64,000 nucleotides of DNA from Haplomitrium mnioides (GCA_049999725.1 JBNGIS010006407.1:23875-87874), one strand, 5' to 3'; numbered from the stretch's first letter, positions 46,420 through 58,676 are shown. Program-made: numbers and translations. Notes: a model not told the origin generated them from the sequence alone.

Positions 46420-46708
46420 GCAGTCAATTGACGGAACCCGCTACAGCAGGTTTCCCGGCGCCTGATGCCAGCTAGAGAAGAGAAGGGAAGAGAGAGAGAA
46501 GGGACAGCTGGGACGTATGGGTGAGTCGAGTCTACTAAAACGGGTGTAATTAATTTGTTACAGTAGCAATAACGGGAAGAAGCGCGAGAGAGTGGGGCCA
46601 AGAAAGCCCGTTTTGTTACTATGAGCTGTACGTATGTGTGGGACTGGAATCGTATGTATCCGTTAGGTACACAATTAGACAGTATCCAAAAGTAAGCGTA
46701 GGCGCATG

Positions 46709-46718
46709 TATAAATAGC
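46709..46718 (+). promoter_or_regulatory. TATA box candidate for CSLC
   Basis: 'gtataaatag' matches the plant TATA consensus well. If used, transcription would start near 46745 and give a leader of about 1.1 kb containing a GA-repeat (47231-47243), several short upstream ORFs and possibly an intron. 'ttcttctcag' at 47797-47806 looks like a splice acceptor. Confidence 0.4.
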
Positions 46719-47230
46719 CACAGTGGAGATATTATGATCCAAAATAAATCCCAAGGAAACGAAGGAATGACGACGTGACTGAAACTTGAGGCGCCCGACA
46801 AGATGTAACCGGGGACACGTAGAAAGGCGGGCAGCTTGCCGGCCAGGTTATGGCGTAGTCGCCGGCAAAGTGAGATTACCGCTTGGGAGAAATAAAAAAA
46901 TCTTGGGTTAGGGTTTGGGGTGATTTAGATTTAGGGAACGAGAGTCAAATGCGCGTGAAAGATGTTACGGAACAGTGGATAAAAGTAGGATTGCGGAGTC
47001 CGCGGTTTCCAACTGCAAACCACGCGTGGGCGCACGGTTGGTTCCCTCATCACGCTCTTTGCTGTGGTGCTCTGCTGGTGGTGATGGGAAGAGGGCGTCT
47101 ACTTCTTCTGTCCCCTGCTCCTTGGTCATTTCGCTCCCTTCCTCCCTTCTCCTTGGGCTTCTGCTTCTGCTGCTCCTCTCGTAGACTCTTCTCTGCTGCT
47201 GTTGCTAGGGTTCTTTCTTCCCTCTAGTGC

Positions 47231-47243
47231 GAGAGAGAGAGAG
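47231..47243 (+). repeat. GA dinucleotide tract in the CSLC leader region
   Basis: 'gagagagagagag' lies about 590 bp before the start codon. GA tracts are common in plant 5' leaders and core promoters. Its function here is unknown. Confidence 0.6.
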
Positions 47244-47831
47244 GAGCATCGATCCATCCATTCATTATCCTTCTTCAGTGCAGGCACTCACACACTAACG
47301 AACAATCGCCCATACTGAGGAAGGAGGCAGAGCGGAGCAGGCCGCGTGCTCATCGGTGCTGGGCTTTTCAGGGTGAAAGGAAGGAAAGAAGGAAGGGCCC
47401 CCGATGGCAAAGGAGCCAGCGAGGTAGCCACATTATGGACTCGTAACGATTTGCTTGGGTAGAAGCGGAAACTTGAGTGCATCGGCGAAAGTTGGTTCAT
47501 GGTCTTGGGACGAGTGTGTTGGTTGCTATTGACGAGAAAGCATTTTGCGAGTGTCGCAAGTAAGAGAATGTGCTGGTCTGCGGGCGTTGATATAGGTTGT
47601 AGGGACAATGGCTATTGCTAGCTGTGTATAGCAAGCGCCTCAGGACTTACAGTGTGGTCGGGTGATTCGGCTTTTTCTCTTCGCTTTCGTGGCCTTAAGA
47701 AGAAGAATTGTACACAGGGTACCGGTGCTATTCTGGAGTTTTTCTGGGAAGGCCTATCCTCTTGGGGAGTTGCATTTGGCAAGAAAGTAGCAATCTTTCT
47801 TCTCAGCACTCGCAGTGAAGGCCATTCGAAA

Positions 47832-50644
47832 ATGCCGCCTAATTTCGACTTCGTGGATTGGTGGACGAAGGAGACGCACAGAGGTACTCCTGTGGTTGTG
47901 AAGATGGAGAATCCGAACTGGTCCATGCTGGAACTTGAGAGTCCCAAGACTCCTTTCTCGGGCGAGAAGGATAAGGGGAAAAACGCTAAGCAGCTAACTT
48001 GGGTGCTGCTTTTGAAAGCTCACCGTGCCGCGGGATGTCTCGCTTGGATGGCCTTAGGTTTGTGGACTGTTTTGAATGCTGTCAAGAAGAGACTGATTTT
48101 GAAGCAGGGTGTGGCGCCATTGAGCGACAAATCTACCAAAGGAAAGCTCTACAAGTTCATCACTGGTTTCCTGGTGTTTGCTATCTTCATGTTGTGTGTG
48201 GAGATAGCTGCTTATCTCATGGGATGGCATTTCAGTCGTCCTCATTTGCACATGCATATGCCAGCGTCGTTGAGCATAAACACATTGCTGCTGTCTACTT
48301 ACCAAATGTGGGTGTTCGTGAGGACCAAGTACTTCGCACCACCTCTTCAGATGCTTGCCGACGGTTGCATTGTTCTGTTTCTCATCCAGTCGGCCGATCG
48401 TGTGATTCTTTGCCTTGGTTGCGTCTGGATCAAGGTGAGGAATGTGAAGCCCATTCCTAGGTCACCGTCCTTAGTGACGGAGGACCCCGAGCAGCCTGAT
48501 GCGGGCTATCCCATGTGCCTCATTCAGATTCCGATGTGCAACGAGCGAGAGGTGAGACTTATGTCGATGTGATGCTTTGTCGATTTTCATTCCCTGGATT
48601 AGCCTTGCTAGTACTGCTCAACTTAAGTGCTGGGGAATTTGGTGCCATGTTGTCATGGGGCCTATAACCAATTGTGTTGGACACGCGTTTGCATCAGGTT
48701 TATGAGCAATCGATTTCAGCAGTTTGTCAGATGGACTGGCCTCGGCACCGTATGCTCATTCAAGTTCTCGATGATTCTGACGATGAGGATACTCAAATGC
48801 TTATAAAAGCCGAGGTGCAGAAGTGGTACATGAAGGGCATTAACATAGTTTACAGGCATCGGGTCATACGAACGGGCTACAAGGCTGGAAACCTGAAGTC
48901 TGCCATGAGCTGCGAGTATGTTAAGGACTACGAGTTTGTCACTATTTTTGATGCAGATTTCCAGCCCAAGTCAGACTTTCTCAAAAGGACCGTTCCCCAC
49001 TTCAAGGTAGATTTTGTTGGGCCTTTGGTGTCTGAATTGCTACTGTCTGTTTACTTTGAAATGTACATGCTATGCTGCAACTTTTACGGCATATGCTAAA
49101 GTCTTCAAGCGGCTGGACTTTTCGTCATGCAGGACCATCCCGAACTTGCATTGGTGCAAGCTCGGTGGACTTTCGTTAACAGAGACGAGAATTTACTCAC
49201 ACGTTTGCAAAACATCAACCTATCCTTTCATTTCGAGGTCGAGCAGCAGGTCAATGGGATATTTCTCAACTTCTTCGGTTTCAACGGAACAGCTGGTGTG
49301 TGGCGGATTAAAGCTTTGGAGAATTCTGGAGGGTGGTTGGAGAGAACTACGGTAGAAGACATGGACGTTGCTGTGAGAGCTCATTTGGACGGATGGAAGT
49401 TTATTTTCCTCAACGATGTCGAGGTACTGGTCTACTGTTGGATGATAGGATTCCACAGCTTTTTGGTTGGGGACGTAGGCTTGTCGTTATTATCGTCTGT
49501 GCGCCGTCTGCGACGGTCGCTTTGAAGTTACCGCGTGTGCGTGTCAAATTGTGCTCTGGTTAGGTTGGTAGGACGGTTCAATTGTACAGATGACATCCGC
49601 AGCCAGCTGTCTGACCCCCAGTGACCCCCAGTGGGGCCAACTGGACATGTTGTCGAGATCTCATTACCCCAATGCCATCTCTTCTGTCATTGCTGCGACT
49701 CTACATTTGTTGCTTGCTATCGTTCGTCGATTTCTTTGAACCAGGTACTCATTTCTTCGTTTTTGGATTCAGTGTCTCTGCGAATTGCCCGAGTCCTATG
49801 AAGCTTACAGAAAGCAGCAGCATCGGTGGCACTCGGGACCTATGCAGCTCTTCCGATTGTGCATCCCAGATATTATCTCATCCAAGGTCAGCATTCCTCT
49901 GTCACGCTTGGTACCCTTCGTGAATCAAACTTGTGGTCCCACTTCCTCAAGTTGTCTAGGAGGGACGAGATTCTAAAGCACGGTGTTTGTCATGTGCAGA
50001 TTTCTTTATGGAAGAAGGCCAATCTTGTGTTTCTCTTTTTCTTGCTGAGGAAACTTATCCTCCCTTTCTACTCCTTTACCTTATTCTGCATTATTTTGCC
50101 CATGACTATGTTCGTTCCCGAGGCACAGCTGCCAGTGTGGGTGGTGTGTTACGTGCCTGCCCTGATGTCTTTCATGAACGTCTTTCCGGCTCCGAAATCA
50201 TTCCCCTTTTTGGTGCCATACCTGCTATTCGAAAACACCATGTCAGTGACCAAGTTCAATGCGATGATTTCTGGACTATTTCAAATGAGCAGTTCTTATG
50301 AATGGGTTGTTACCAAGAAATCCGGCAGGGCTTCCGAGACGGATTTGCTTGGTCTCGTGGAGAAAGAGAGCCAGCCTCCCACTATTCGTCACAACCGGGG
50401 GACGTCTGAATCAGGTCTTGATGTGTTAGCCAAGTTGAAGGAGCAACAACCTCACCAGCCACCACTTGTGAAGAAAAAGACAAATAGGCTTTACCGGAAG
50501 GAGTTGGCTCTTTCATTTTTGTTGCTCACAGCAGCTTGCCGAAGTTTGCTGTCAGCTCAAGGAGTTCACTTTTACTTCTTGTTGTTTCAAGGAGTGTCTT
50601 TCCTAGTTGTTGGTTTGGATCTGATTGGTGAACAAGTGAGCTGA
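47832..50644 (+). CDS. CSLC: cellulose synthase-like protein C (predicted xyloglucan glucan synthase), five exons
   Basis: A GT2-family Golgi membrane enzyme. Known CSLC proteins polymerise the beta-1,4-glucan backbone of xyloglucan from UDP-glucose. Exons: 47832-48551, 48698-49006, 49133-49423, 49773-49886, 50000-50644, all phase 0 with GT/AG introns of 146, 126, 349 and 113 bp, giving 692 residues, a normal CSLC length. The start is chosen because '[20 protein letters not shown]' matches the family N-terminus. An in-frame ATG at 47652 would add 60 unrelated residues and lies before a likely leader splice acceptor. Catalytic signatures: DDSDD at 265-269, DAD at 325-327, VED at 417-419 and QQHRW at 455-459. 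Hydrophobic segments lie near 55-84, 106-132, 482-520, about 525-545 and at the C-terminus, which ends 'LDLIGEQVS' as in other CSLCs. No lesion was seen. It is the only intact host gene found here. Confidence 0.95.
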
Positions 50645-51870
50645 TGCTCGAGTTTCGAGCACTCAATTCTAACAGGTGCCAAGGGAAAGATCAAAGAATG
50701 GGATTGGTTTAGTGGTAAGACTGGATGCTACATGCACAATGTGTCTAGCCCAAACCAGGGGGTTGCTAGGGGGCCCAACTGAAGCCCGTGTCATTAATCG
50801 ACATCCAACCTCAGATTTGGTCTAGCCACTGTCAATCTGTGTATGTGCGTAGTAAGGAATCATGGGCGAGGCGTGTGTGTGGCTCTCTTGCAGGATTGTG
50901 AACGCGGAATGGCAACCTCTTTCACTACTCTTCTTCTAGTCATCAGCATCGAGACAATTCTTGAGCGAAGGATTTTGGGTGGCAAATACAAGATCAATCA
51001 ATTAAACGTAAGCCGTATGGCGAGTCTCGATTGTTCTGATTCTGAGTAAAGGAGAAGCCAATTCAGTGGACCTTCTCTCTCTGTAGGCCACCTGAACCCT
51101 TGTTCAGCATTTGCATGCACCCCTCTTTAGTTCTGGTGCACCTCAAAGAGTTGGCAGAGTTGGGCTGAGAGTTCGTTCTTCTTCAGCTTAAGCGGAATCC
51201 TGTGTTCATCCAGCACAAGATATAGGTCGCTTCTTTGTATTGTGAAAACTGACTTTTAAGGTGTCTAAGCTAGGGTAGGCCAGCCTATTTATCAATTGCT
51301 GGAAGGTACCTCATCATCCTCCCTTATTATTTGTGTTACAATCTCAAGGTCATTCTATTGAGCCAGTACCCCATTATTTTAGAAGCTCGCCCAATTTAAG
51401 GGTACCTTCCCTCCCTAGACACCTCTTTCGCATCTCTGGCATGCTTGCTGCATCATGCAACGACTCTTTGTACTAAAGTTATGCCTACACCCTATGTGAA
51501 TAAATGACCAGTCATGTAATCTCTGGGCCAGCCACCTCTCTTTCGGTCTTTATTTATGGTTCGAATCACCGGGTGTGACCATTGCCAACCAAATCTCCAC
51601 CAGGGTTGAAATCGCGCAGGGATTTCTACTCACAAGGAAAAGGTATGAATGGTGGAGAAAGCCAGTTGGCCTAACGTACGTAGTACTTTCGTGCGCTCAG
51701 GATATGCGAAAGTAGAGATGCTGCCAACGAATAAAGCAACAGCAGGCACGTAAAGGAAATCTCATGAAAAAGCTTGAATGAGCCCAGCACAACAGCGCAA
51801 CAGCAGTTAACCAAGGAAAAGCAAACAGAATCGACAAGCTGGGATTCGCATCCCTGTTTTCTTCCCGCTC
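50645..51870 (+). other. CSLC 3' region and downstream spacer
   Basis: No further coding domain follows the stop codon at 50644. A 68-codon open frame at 50843-51049 has no recognisable motif. An AATAAA at 51499-51504, followed by 'gtcatgtaatctctgg', is a possible but distant polyadenylation signal. A box-A-like 'tggtttagtggtaagactgg' at about 50704 and a box-B-like 'ggttcgaatc' at 51557 resemble tRNA promoter parts, but they are 850 bp apart and do not form one gene. Confidence 0.5.
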
Positions 51871-51925
51871 AGCATTCTAATTTGGGCTCCCAGCCCAACG
51901 ATGAGTTAACCATACCGCGTGCTAG
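51835..51925 (-). other. tRNA-like relic (SINE head candidate)
   Basis: The minus strand reads a D-arm-like 'gcacgcggtatggttaactc', then a perfect anticodon-type stem TTGGG/CCCAA around the loop CTGGGAG, then a long variable part and a T-arm-like 'agggatgcgaatccca'. The acceptor stem does not pair and the T arm is imperfect, so it is not a functional tRNA. It may be the head of an old SINE or a decayed tRNA gene. Confidence 0.35.
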
Positions 51926-53270
51926 TTCGTTAGTACGGGAGGGAGGGAGGGAGGGAGGGAGTCGTAGGCTCGTCTGGCGCGCTGCGAGCAGATTCCCAGC
52001 CCACACCTGACTTAAAGTTTACATTATTTAAACCATTTCTACAAAAACCATTGACTGTTTTCGTAGTGCTGTCGGCCTGGGATTTATGCCCATTTGTCGC
52101 ATGTTGTACTGATTAGTCTCGAGTACCTTGTCTTGGCTTAGTTTGATAAATCTCACACAATTACTTTTCGAACTTTTGAGGGATATTTTCGATTTCTCGA
52201 AAGCAAACAGGAGCAAGATTGTACCACATAGAGGGTTCTGTTACGGTGGCAATGATCAGTTTGGAAGAGTGTTCTCTGATCTGCCATCAATTCTTGTGTA
52301 TGACGAAACCTAAAAAGTCCCTGCAATCAACCAGGCAGGGGACATGATCACCCAACATCTCAAATCTTTTGGATTCTGTTTGAATTCTCTCACCCCTTTA
52401 CATCTGCATAACTGTGACCCTTTTGTGGTTCCTGAAGTGTAGACAGGACCATTTACAGAACCTGTGAGCTCTAGGTGAGTGGAATTCCTCCACTGTAGCA
52501 CTATGCTGATCTCACACTACCCCAGTCAGACATAGTCATACATGCTGTAAATGTTTTTGTCTCGATTATGGGTAGCGGTTCAAATTCTAGATTCTACAAA
52601 AAGACCACCGACGAAATAAACAGGGGAGACCCAATTCTCAATTCTGTAGATTCTACAAAAAGATTACTGAGGAAATGAACAGGGGAGAGACCCAATCTAA
52701 AAGATCAATTAGGAGATGAACAGGGCTAAAAGATCACCGAGGAGATGAACAGGGGAGACCCAGATCTCTGGATTCTTAAAGATTGCTGAGGCAATGAACA
52801 GAGTAGATGACACATAGAGTAGAGTAGAATATATGACCCAGCCAACTGTATCACATTTCATTGTGTGCAAGTAGTGGATTTGCTGCGAAGGCAGGAATGA
52901 GAGTTTTAGAAATGGAGGAGGCTGCAAGAAAGCTGCAGTTGAAAAGCTAAAGCTCTCTTGCTCCTTCCAGAAATACACAGGAGAGAACAACACAACAGGG
53001 CTCGACTTCCAACGGCCTGTGAATTCAGCACTCACTCCTTCCTTCCACGTACGGCTTTATTTTTAAGTCAAAAGGAGAGCAGAGATGTGAGGTAATTTAT
53101 GGCTGCCCTCCCGCCCACTCCTCCCTCCCCGACGGGCAGCCCTAGTCCTCAGCATGGCGTTTTTTGTTTTGTTGGTTTGTGGTGGGGTCCATTCACATTC
53201 CACAGCCCGACATCTCGACATCCACACCCATTTGCTCTTGCCCACGTGTCACGTTTGATTTCATGCTTTT
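51890..53270 (+). repeat. duplicated non-coding block, copy 1
   Basis: Ordered matches with copy 2 (54800-55300) include 'agttcgttagtacgg', 'gacttaaa', 'cattgactg', 'ctgtcggcct', 'ccatttgtc' and 'gttgtactgattagt'. Further on are 'taagtcaaaa', 'tgtgagg', 'tggctgccc', 'ggcgtttt', 'ggtggggtcc' and 'tgtcacgt'. About 800 bp in the middle (52150-53040) have no counterpart in copy 2. A CACGTG lies at 53245-53250. No ORF is conserved between the copies. Confidence 0.75.
51934..51961 (+). repeat. (GGGA)n tract with G-quadruplex potential
   Basis: After 'tac' come six consecutive GGG runs separated by single A bases. Four or more GGG runs with one-base loops are the classic requirement for an intramolecular G-quadruplex. 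It sits inside the first copy of the duplicated non-coding block. Confidence 0.9.
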
Positions 53271-54799
53271 GCTTCGGCGTTACTGATACCGGGTCTGGCT
53301 TTTCTAAGCAAAATCACACACTCGCTCTTTCGAAATGCTTCCTTTCATTTCACTTGGATCGCATCACACCGCTTTTGTTTCTTTTCTTCTTTCCTTGTTT
53401 GCATCGATAGGGACAGGCAGCGCCTTCGCATTGCTTCAGAGCTTCGTCCCGTTGGCGGACATGGCTGATTTCGGTGTTGAACTAAGACACGCACACGGAG
53501 TTCACCATGACAGAATGACAACCTTCTGCTTCTGTTTCTCTTCGCGATTTTTCTTCCTCCAAAACCTTGTAGGTTTTCGCCATGACTCCCAATTCTCGTA
53601 TCATCCCGGTGCCTCATTGGAAACCATCCGGTGCCAGTGGCGAATTTCTTTAGAGTGATTGTACCAAGAAACCTCGCAGGTTATCATCACGGCACTGCCA
53701 GCAAGCAAACCCCCACACGCAGCTAAACACGACCGACAGGGAAGGAGCTGGGTATCTTAGTTATGCTTTTTAAAGTACCGTAGTTTCCAGAACTTATCCC
53801 CAGTGGATGGTTTGAATGTCATCGGCCCATCGGAGGCTCGAATTACCAAGGGTCCAATGCTATTAAAATTGATTGCATATGGTATTTACATAAGCTTGAT
53901 TGCATAATATACGTATGCCCGCAGTCATGGGAAAGCTCAGCGAATGTCACGACTACTCCAATTCACGACTCGTGTGAGAGATTTTGGTCTGCAGCAGCGA
54001 CATCAGTGTCAAATCTCTATAGTTCTGCAGCTGTACGCCCGGTTACTCTGAGAAGTGATTCCAGCGACTCTCTGTCGATCTTGGTCCAGTGTACCTCTGA
54101 ATAGCTATTCATGGCCCACTTCCCAACGAGATTGCAGGCCAAGTCCGGGTTCAATCCAGGTTTCGGCAGCCATCGACATCTTTGTCGTAGACCTCATCAT
54201 CTGATTTATCATTTGTAGTACTGTCTCAGGTCATCCTATGCCAGACTTTCCTCCAAATTGAAGAGTATTTCATGACACTCGCAATGCCTATGTACATTAG
54301 CCATAGCGAAAAGCGTATCATTCTCTAGGTAAATTTCTGTGTCCTCCTGACCTTCTTACTATAGACATTAAACGCACTGTTTGTCATTTTCTGCGATGAC
54401 AACTGTATGCGTGTTCGATTCAGTGGAAGAGAAGTTGTTTGACTCACAATGCACAGTACTTAGCAAAGAGTAGCAAAGTCGATAAAGAAGGAATGCGGTG
54501 ATCGACAAACGCAAACTAGTCAATTGGCCATCAAGTACGAAGACAATCTGTAACGTGACGTCGTACATCTTCACCAGATGCCAAACCAGACGTTGCAAAT
54601 CAGTGCAAAGAACGGCAAAATCAGCAGCTGCAAATTCTTGAAGTGGCCGCTGTTACAACCCCCCACTCCCAAAAATCACCGAGGAAACGAAACGGAAATA
54701 CCTCCAGCAGATACCATCGGAATTAACACACACTGCCTTTCGTATATCCCTCTTTCCGCGCTACACGCTTTTTAGGCTCGGAATCCAAACCTCAGCCCC
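53271..54799. other. spacer between duplicated blocks, no gene seen
   Basis: Open frames of up to 107 codons (53335-53658) lack known motifs. At 52600-52780 and nearby, short phrases such as 'gaacaggggaga' and 'gattctacaaaaaga' recur, but no RNA or protein gene was recognised. Confidence 0.45.
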
Positions 54800-55300
54800 A
54801 AGTCTAGTTAGCCCTAACCGCGCAGTTCGTTAGTACGGAAGTAAACCTCTGCCAACGAAAGACTTAAAAAATATGTTACTTAAAGAATTTGTAAGTAAAT
54901 CATTGACTGCTTTTATAATCCAGTAAAGTCCCTGTCGGCCTTTCCATTTGTCTCTTGTTGTACTGATTAGTAAAACGCTAGTTAATCCTTTATCTGGATT
55001 GACAAAGCAAGTTAAGGATCGGCGTTCGTTCTTTCAGCGAGACTTATGTAAGTAAATCAATTCTCAGTTTAAAACTGCAGTAAATGCGTATATTTACTAC
55101 AGCTATAGTACGAGTACAAAAGTACATTGTAAGTCAAAAAAAAAAAACTGACAGTGTGAGGCCATTTAATGGCTGCCCGCGAATAGCTGCCCGGCACTTC
55201 CATAACGAAGGCGTTTTGTTTGTTTGCTGGTGGTGGGGTCCTGCTCAGTCCAAACCTTCACCTCGGCAACCGTGCCCATTAATTTCCTACCATGTGTCAC
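54800..55300 (+). repeat. duplicated non-coding block, copy 2
   Basis: This is the compact copy of the block at 51890-53270, with the same ordered matches. The CACGTG of copy 1 is CATGTG here ('accatgtgtcacgt'). A tRNA-like phrase also begins this copy on the minus strand ('ggggctgaggtttggattcc'). Confidence 0.75.
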
Positions 55301-57890
55301 GTCCAGCTCTATAGGCTCGGTTCCAGGTTCGGAACGGGGCGGAACGGAGCTTGAGTCATGGCGACCCTGCGCGCACGCACGAACGCACGCACACACGCAC
55401 GGTTCGACGACATCACACAATCATCAGAATGCCCGGCCTTTACCTTTTCTTAACCGGCGCCGAGTATTGGTCGTCGTCACCGTGAAGAAACCCCGACGAC
55501 GGGAAGTTGTTACGGTACGTACGAAGGAGTTGCACGCCCATTCATCCATCCACATCCACTTATACATACGTATGTACGTATGGCGTTCCCGCCATGGCGA
55601 GAATAGTTGGCGATTGGCGCGCTCCAATAGACCAAATATTTACTATTCCAGTAACTTAGTTTGACTTTATGTGTTTAGGCATAATAATAATAATGTCTTC
55701 ACTTGAGCGAGCTATAGCAGTTTCTTTTTAATTCTTTAAAATTACCATTTTGTTTAAATTTTGACGAAGACGTGTCCAAACAACAAATATGTGGACATGT
55801 GAAGTATAATCAATGGAATATTCTCTAGATCTTGTTGAATCATTGACTACAAAACAAACAAATGCTAATACTTAATTATACTAAGTATAAATTGCTAACT
55901 CTAGTTAATAATAATCTAGCTCTAGTTAGATAAAGAGGTCGTTATAACCTCTAGAATGATGAGTATTGGTTAAGAATTGACTTCATTTTCAAAAAAATTC
56001 AACTACAAAACTGAACAATCAAAATAGCAAGAAATAAATTGTACATAAATAACAACAGATTCATTAAGAAAAACTAAGCTTCTAGCTTCTAATTACCTTT
56101 CTCAAATTTTCAGAATTGCAAACATAATCACAGAATTAGAATGACAATTGAAAAGCTGAACTTTATGTTGGAATTATCAAAAACGAATTGATGATAACAC
56201 AACAACGAAAATCCATAGATGGTGAGAGTCGTGAGAAGAGGAAATGTGATATACTCATAATGAGGATATTCTGCCAGTCATGTTTTTGCTCTTGACAGCG
56301 AATTCATGTTTCAGCTTCTTCTATAAGTTGAGCTCCTCTTCAAGAAAAACCCAAGACAACTTAGAATATGCCTTCCCTTGTAGAAACGATTTGCTCCCTT
56401 GGTCGTTTTTTGCTCTCGATGCATAAAAAAGACCTTTCTTGCAATCACGATTTTCTTTGGAACGTCTAAAACGCCAAGTGCAGCTCCTTTAATGTCCATA
56501 AAATAAGCATGCAGCTGTAGAATCACGACCTCCTTGTGGACACCAAAAATATGGGATGGTCCAGAAATCATAACCTTCTTTTATGCACCAAAAATGGAGC
56601 ACATTTGTAAGTCTCCTTGTTGTGGCAGAAAATGACCTTCCCCTGAGTCGCGATTCTACCTACCATACAGAAAAATAAGTTCCTCACTATAAGTGATTCT
56701 CCTTAGGATGCATAAACAAGGTAACAAGGTGAGACACAAGTAACATGTTTGCAAATAAGGATGCGATGAGCATCATTCTAGTCGATTTATATACTCCTTA
56801 CAATACCAGCAATGGGCTGGATTTCTGTTGGCACTCAGCTCTAAATCTATGGGTTTGGTCCAAGTTATACGATGGAATCCTAGCAACTGAAGGAGACAAT
56901 TCTTTGCATATGGATAATAACAGCTTGAACAGCTGCATATTTGATTTTACTTGTGCTTCTATGACTCTTCTTTGTATGACCGCATGCATACATGCATGCG
57001 CTTCATCCTATCTCATCTAAGGGACAAAAAAATTTAATGTCCCTAAGGAGCATCCTAGTACTGACACATGTCACCACCACATGTGACCACCAGTGCCTCC
57101 ACGTGGCATACCCTGAATTTGCCACGTCACCATTTCCTAAAGTGCCTCTAAACTAGCTAGAATCATAATCTAGCAAAACAAAACACTTACAGGGACAAAC
57201 TTCACAAAGGAAGTATGTTGCAGAAATTCTTGAGGAGGATCATGCAATTCCTCTAATCCACCATCAATCAGCAACATTGTGAGCTGCCAACTTCCAACAC
57301 TTTAGAGAATTGGCCATGATTACATGTGACGTCATGTCATGTGATGGAGTCTTGACATGGAAGCCCACCTGAGTGCCAGAGATTTGCAAGAAGCCATCCT
57401 CAGAGACGATAGTACTACCCTATAAGAAAAAGCCAAAGTACTAATTCTAATAGGATATCATTTGACAAAATCATTAAAAACACAATATTTGAATAAATTC
57501 AACCCACAAGTCATGGAGATGAACTAAAACTCATATTTGATCATCTGAGACTCATTTCCTTACTAGTTGCAAGATACGACTGGATAAATTTGAGAGTATA
57601 TGATTACAAAACAATCACAGACTATAACATTGAACTGTTTTGTACGTCTCATAGCTTGCTATATATGCTCATCAAGTAGATGACGATGAACAAATAGAAA
57701 AAAAATGATGTCAACATTTGTTGCAACAAATAGAAAAAAACGATGTCAACATTTTATGCAACAAATTTAGCACTATTAATACAATACAAAAACATGAATT
57801 ATACACAATACTCACATCACTCACATCTCATATCGCGCATGTTAATAGCTGAGAAACATCAGACCTCTTCTTGAGAATTCCAAACTGAGA
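55301..57890. other. intergenic stretch, no gene seen
   Basis: The first 350 bp are G+C-rich with a 'acgcacgcacacacgcacgg' microsatellite near 55380 and an 'acatacgtatgtacgtatgg' palindromic run near 55563. Composition drops sharply to AT-rich after about 55660. Near 57065-57125 there are several ACGTG/CATGTG-type motifs. At 57688-57760 a 36-bp phrase ('aacaaatagaaaaaaa' plus 'gatgtcaacattt') is duplicated in tandem. No coding domain was recognised. Confidence 0.5.
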
Positions 57891-58525
57891 CCTATTGGAG
57901 CCCTCCCACCCCCAACAAAATTAGAAGCACCAACATCATACAATACAAGTAATAATGAGAGGTGCAAAGAGAATAGGTGCATTTATAGAGAGAGGTGGAC
58001 GAATACTAAGGAAGTACTTCATCACTCAAAATAAGAGGTTCAGGAAGGATGAACAATGGATCATGATGGTATGATAGATTTAACTTTCATGGGAGAGGCC
58101 GAGGTAGAGGAATCTCCAAAGCCTCAACTGATACAAATGTTAATTCTATGAAATGTTTCAGTTGTGGCATTGTAGAACATTTGAGAATAGATTGTAGAGT
58201 ACATCACATCTAGTTAATTATATAAAGATAGTCTCACTAATAATATAAGAGAACCACAAGTAAACTTCCTTGAAATGAATCAAGCTCTAACACAATACGT
58301 TAACACACTGGTATCACCAAAATCTTATACTATATACTATAATGAACAACTACCTATAGAAGAACGTAGACAATGGTACTTCTCATACTATCTTGAGACA
58401 TAAAAAATATTTCACAAATATCATAACTTCATCTAGAATAATCATGACAATTATTAGACATAAAAAAATCGAAGAAGTACATAGTCCGACGACTATAATA
58501 CTCCTTAGAGTAATACTACTCAAAA

Positions 58526-58676
58526 TCACAACATCAATATATGCTTTTGAGCAACCAAGAACTTGATTAGTTTCCAAGACATTAAAGCAATTTACTCTAC
58601 TCAAAATCACAACATCAATATATGCTCTCGAGCAACCAAGAACTTGATTAGTTTCTAAGATATTAAGGCAAACAGC
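58526..58676 (+). repeat. 72-bp tandem duplication inside element F
   Basis: 'actcaaaatcacaacatcaa' followed by 'tatatgct' and 'gagcaaccaagaacttgatt' occurs twice in succession with a few differences. Relatives lack such a duplication at this point as far as I know, so it probably arose during decay. Confidence 0.88.

Noticed and set aside
47652-47831. A 60-residue N-terminal extension of the CSLC protein
   Set aside because: The family's conserved N-terminus starts at 47832, and a likely splice acceptor lies between the two ATGs.
49621-49923. An open frame overlapping CSLC intron 3 and exon 4
   Set aside because: It is an out-of-frame shadow. The coding frame of exon 4 carries the conserved QQHRW motif.
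50704-51567. A box-A-like and a box-B-like motif suggesting a tRNA gene
   Set aside because: They are more than 800 bp apart and cannot form one cloverleaf.
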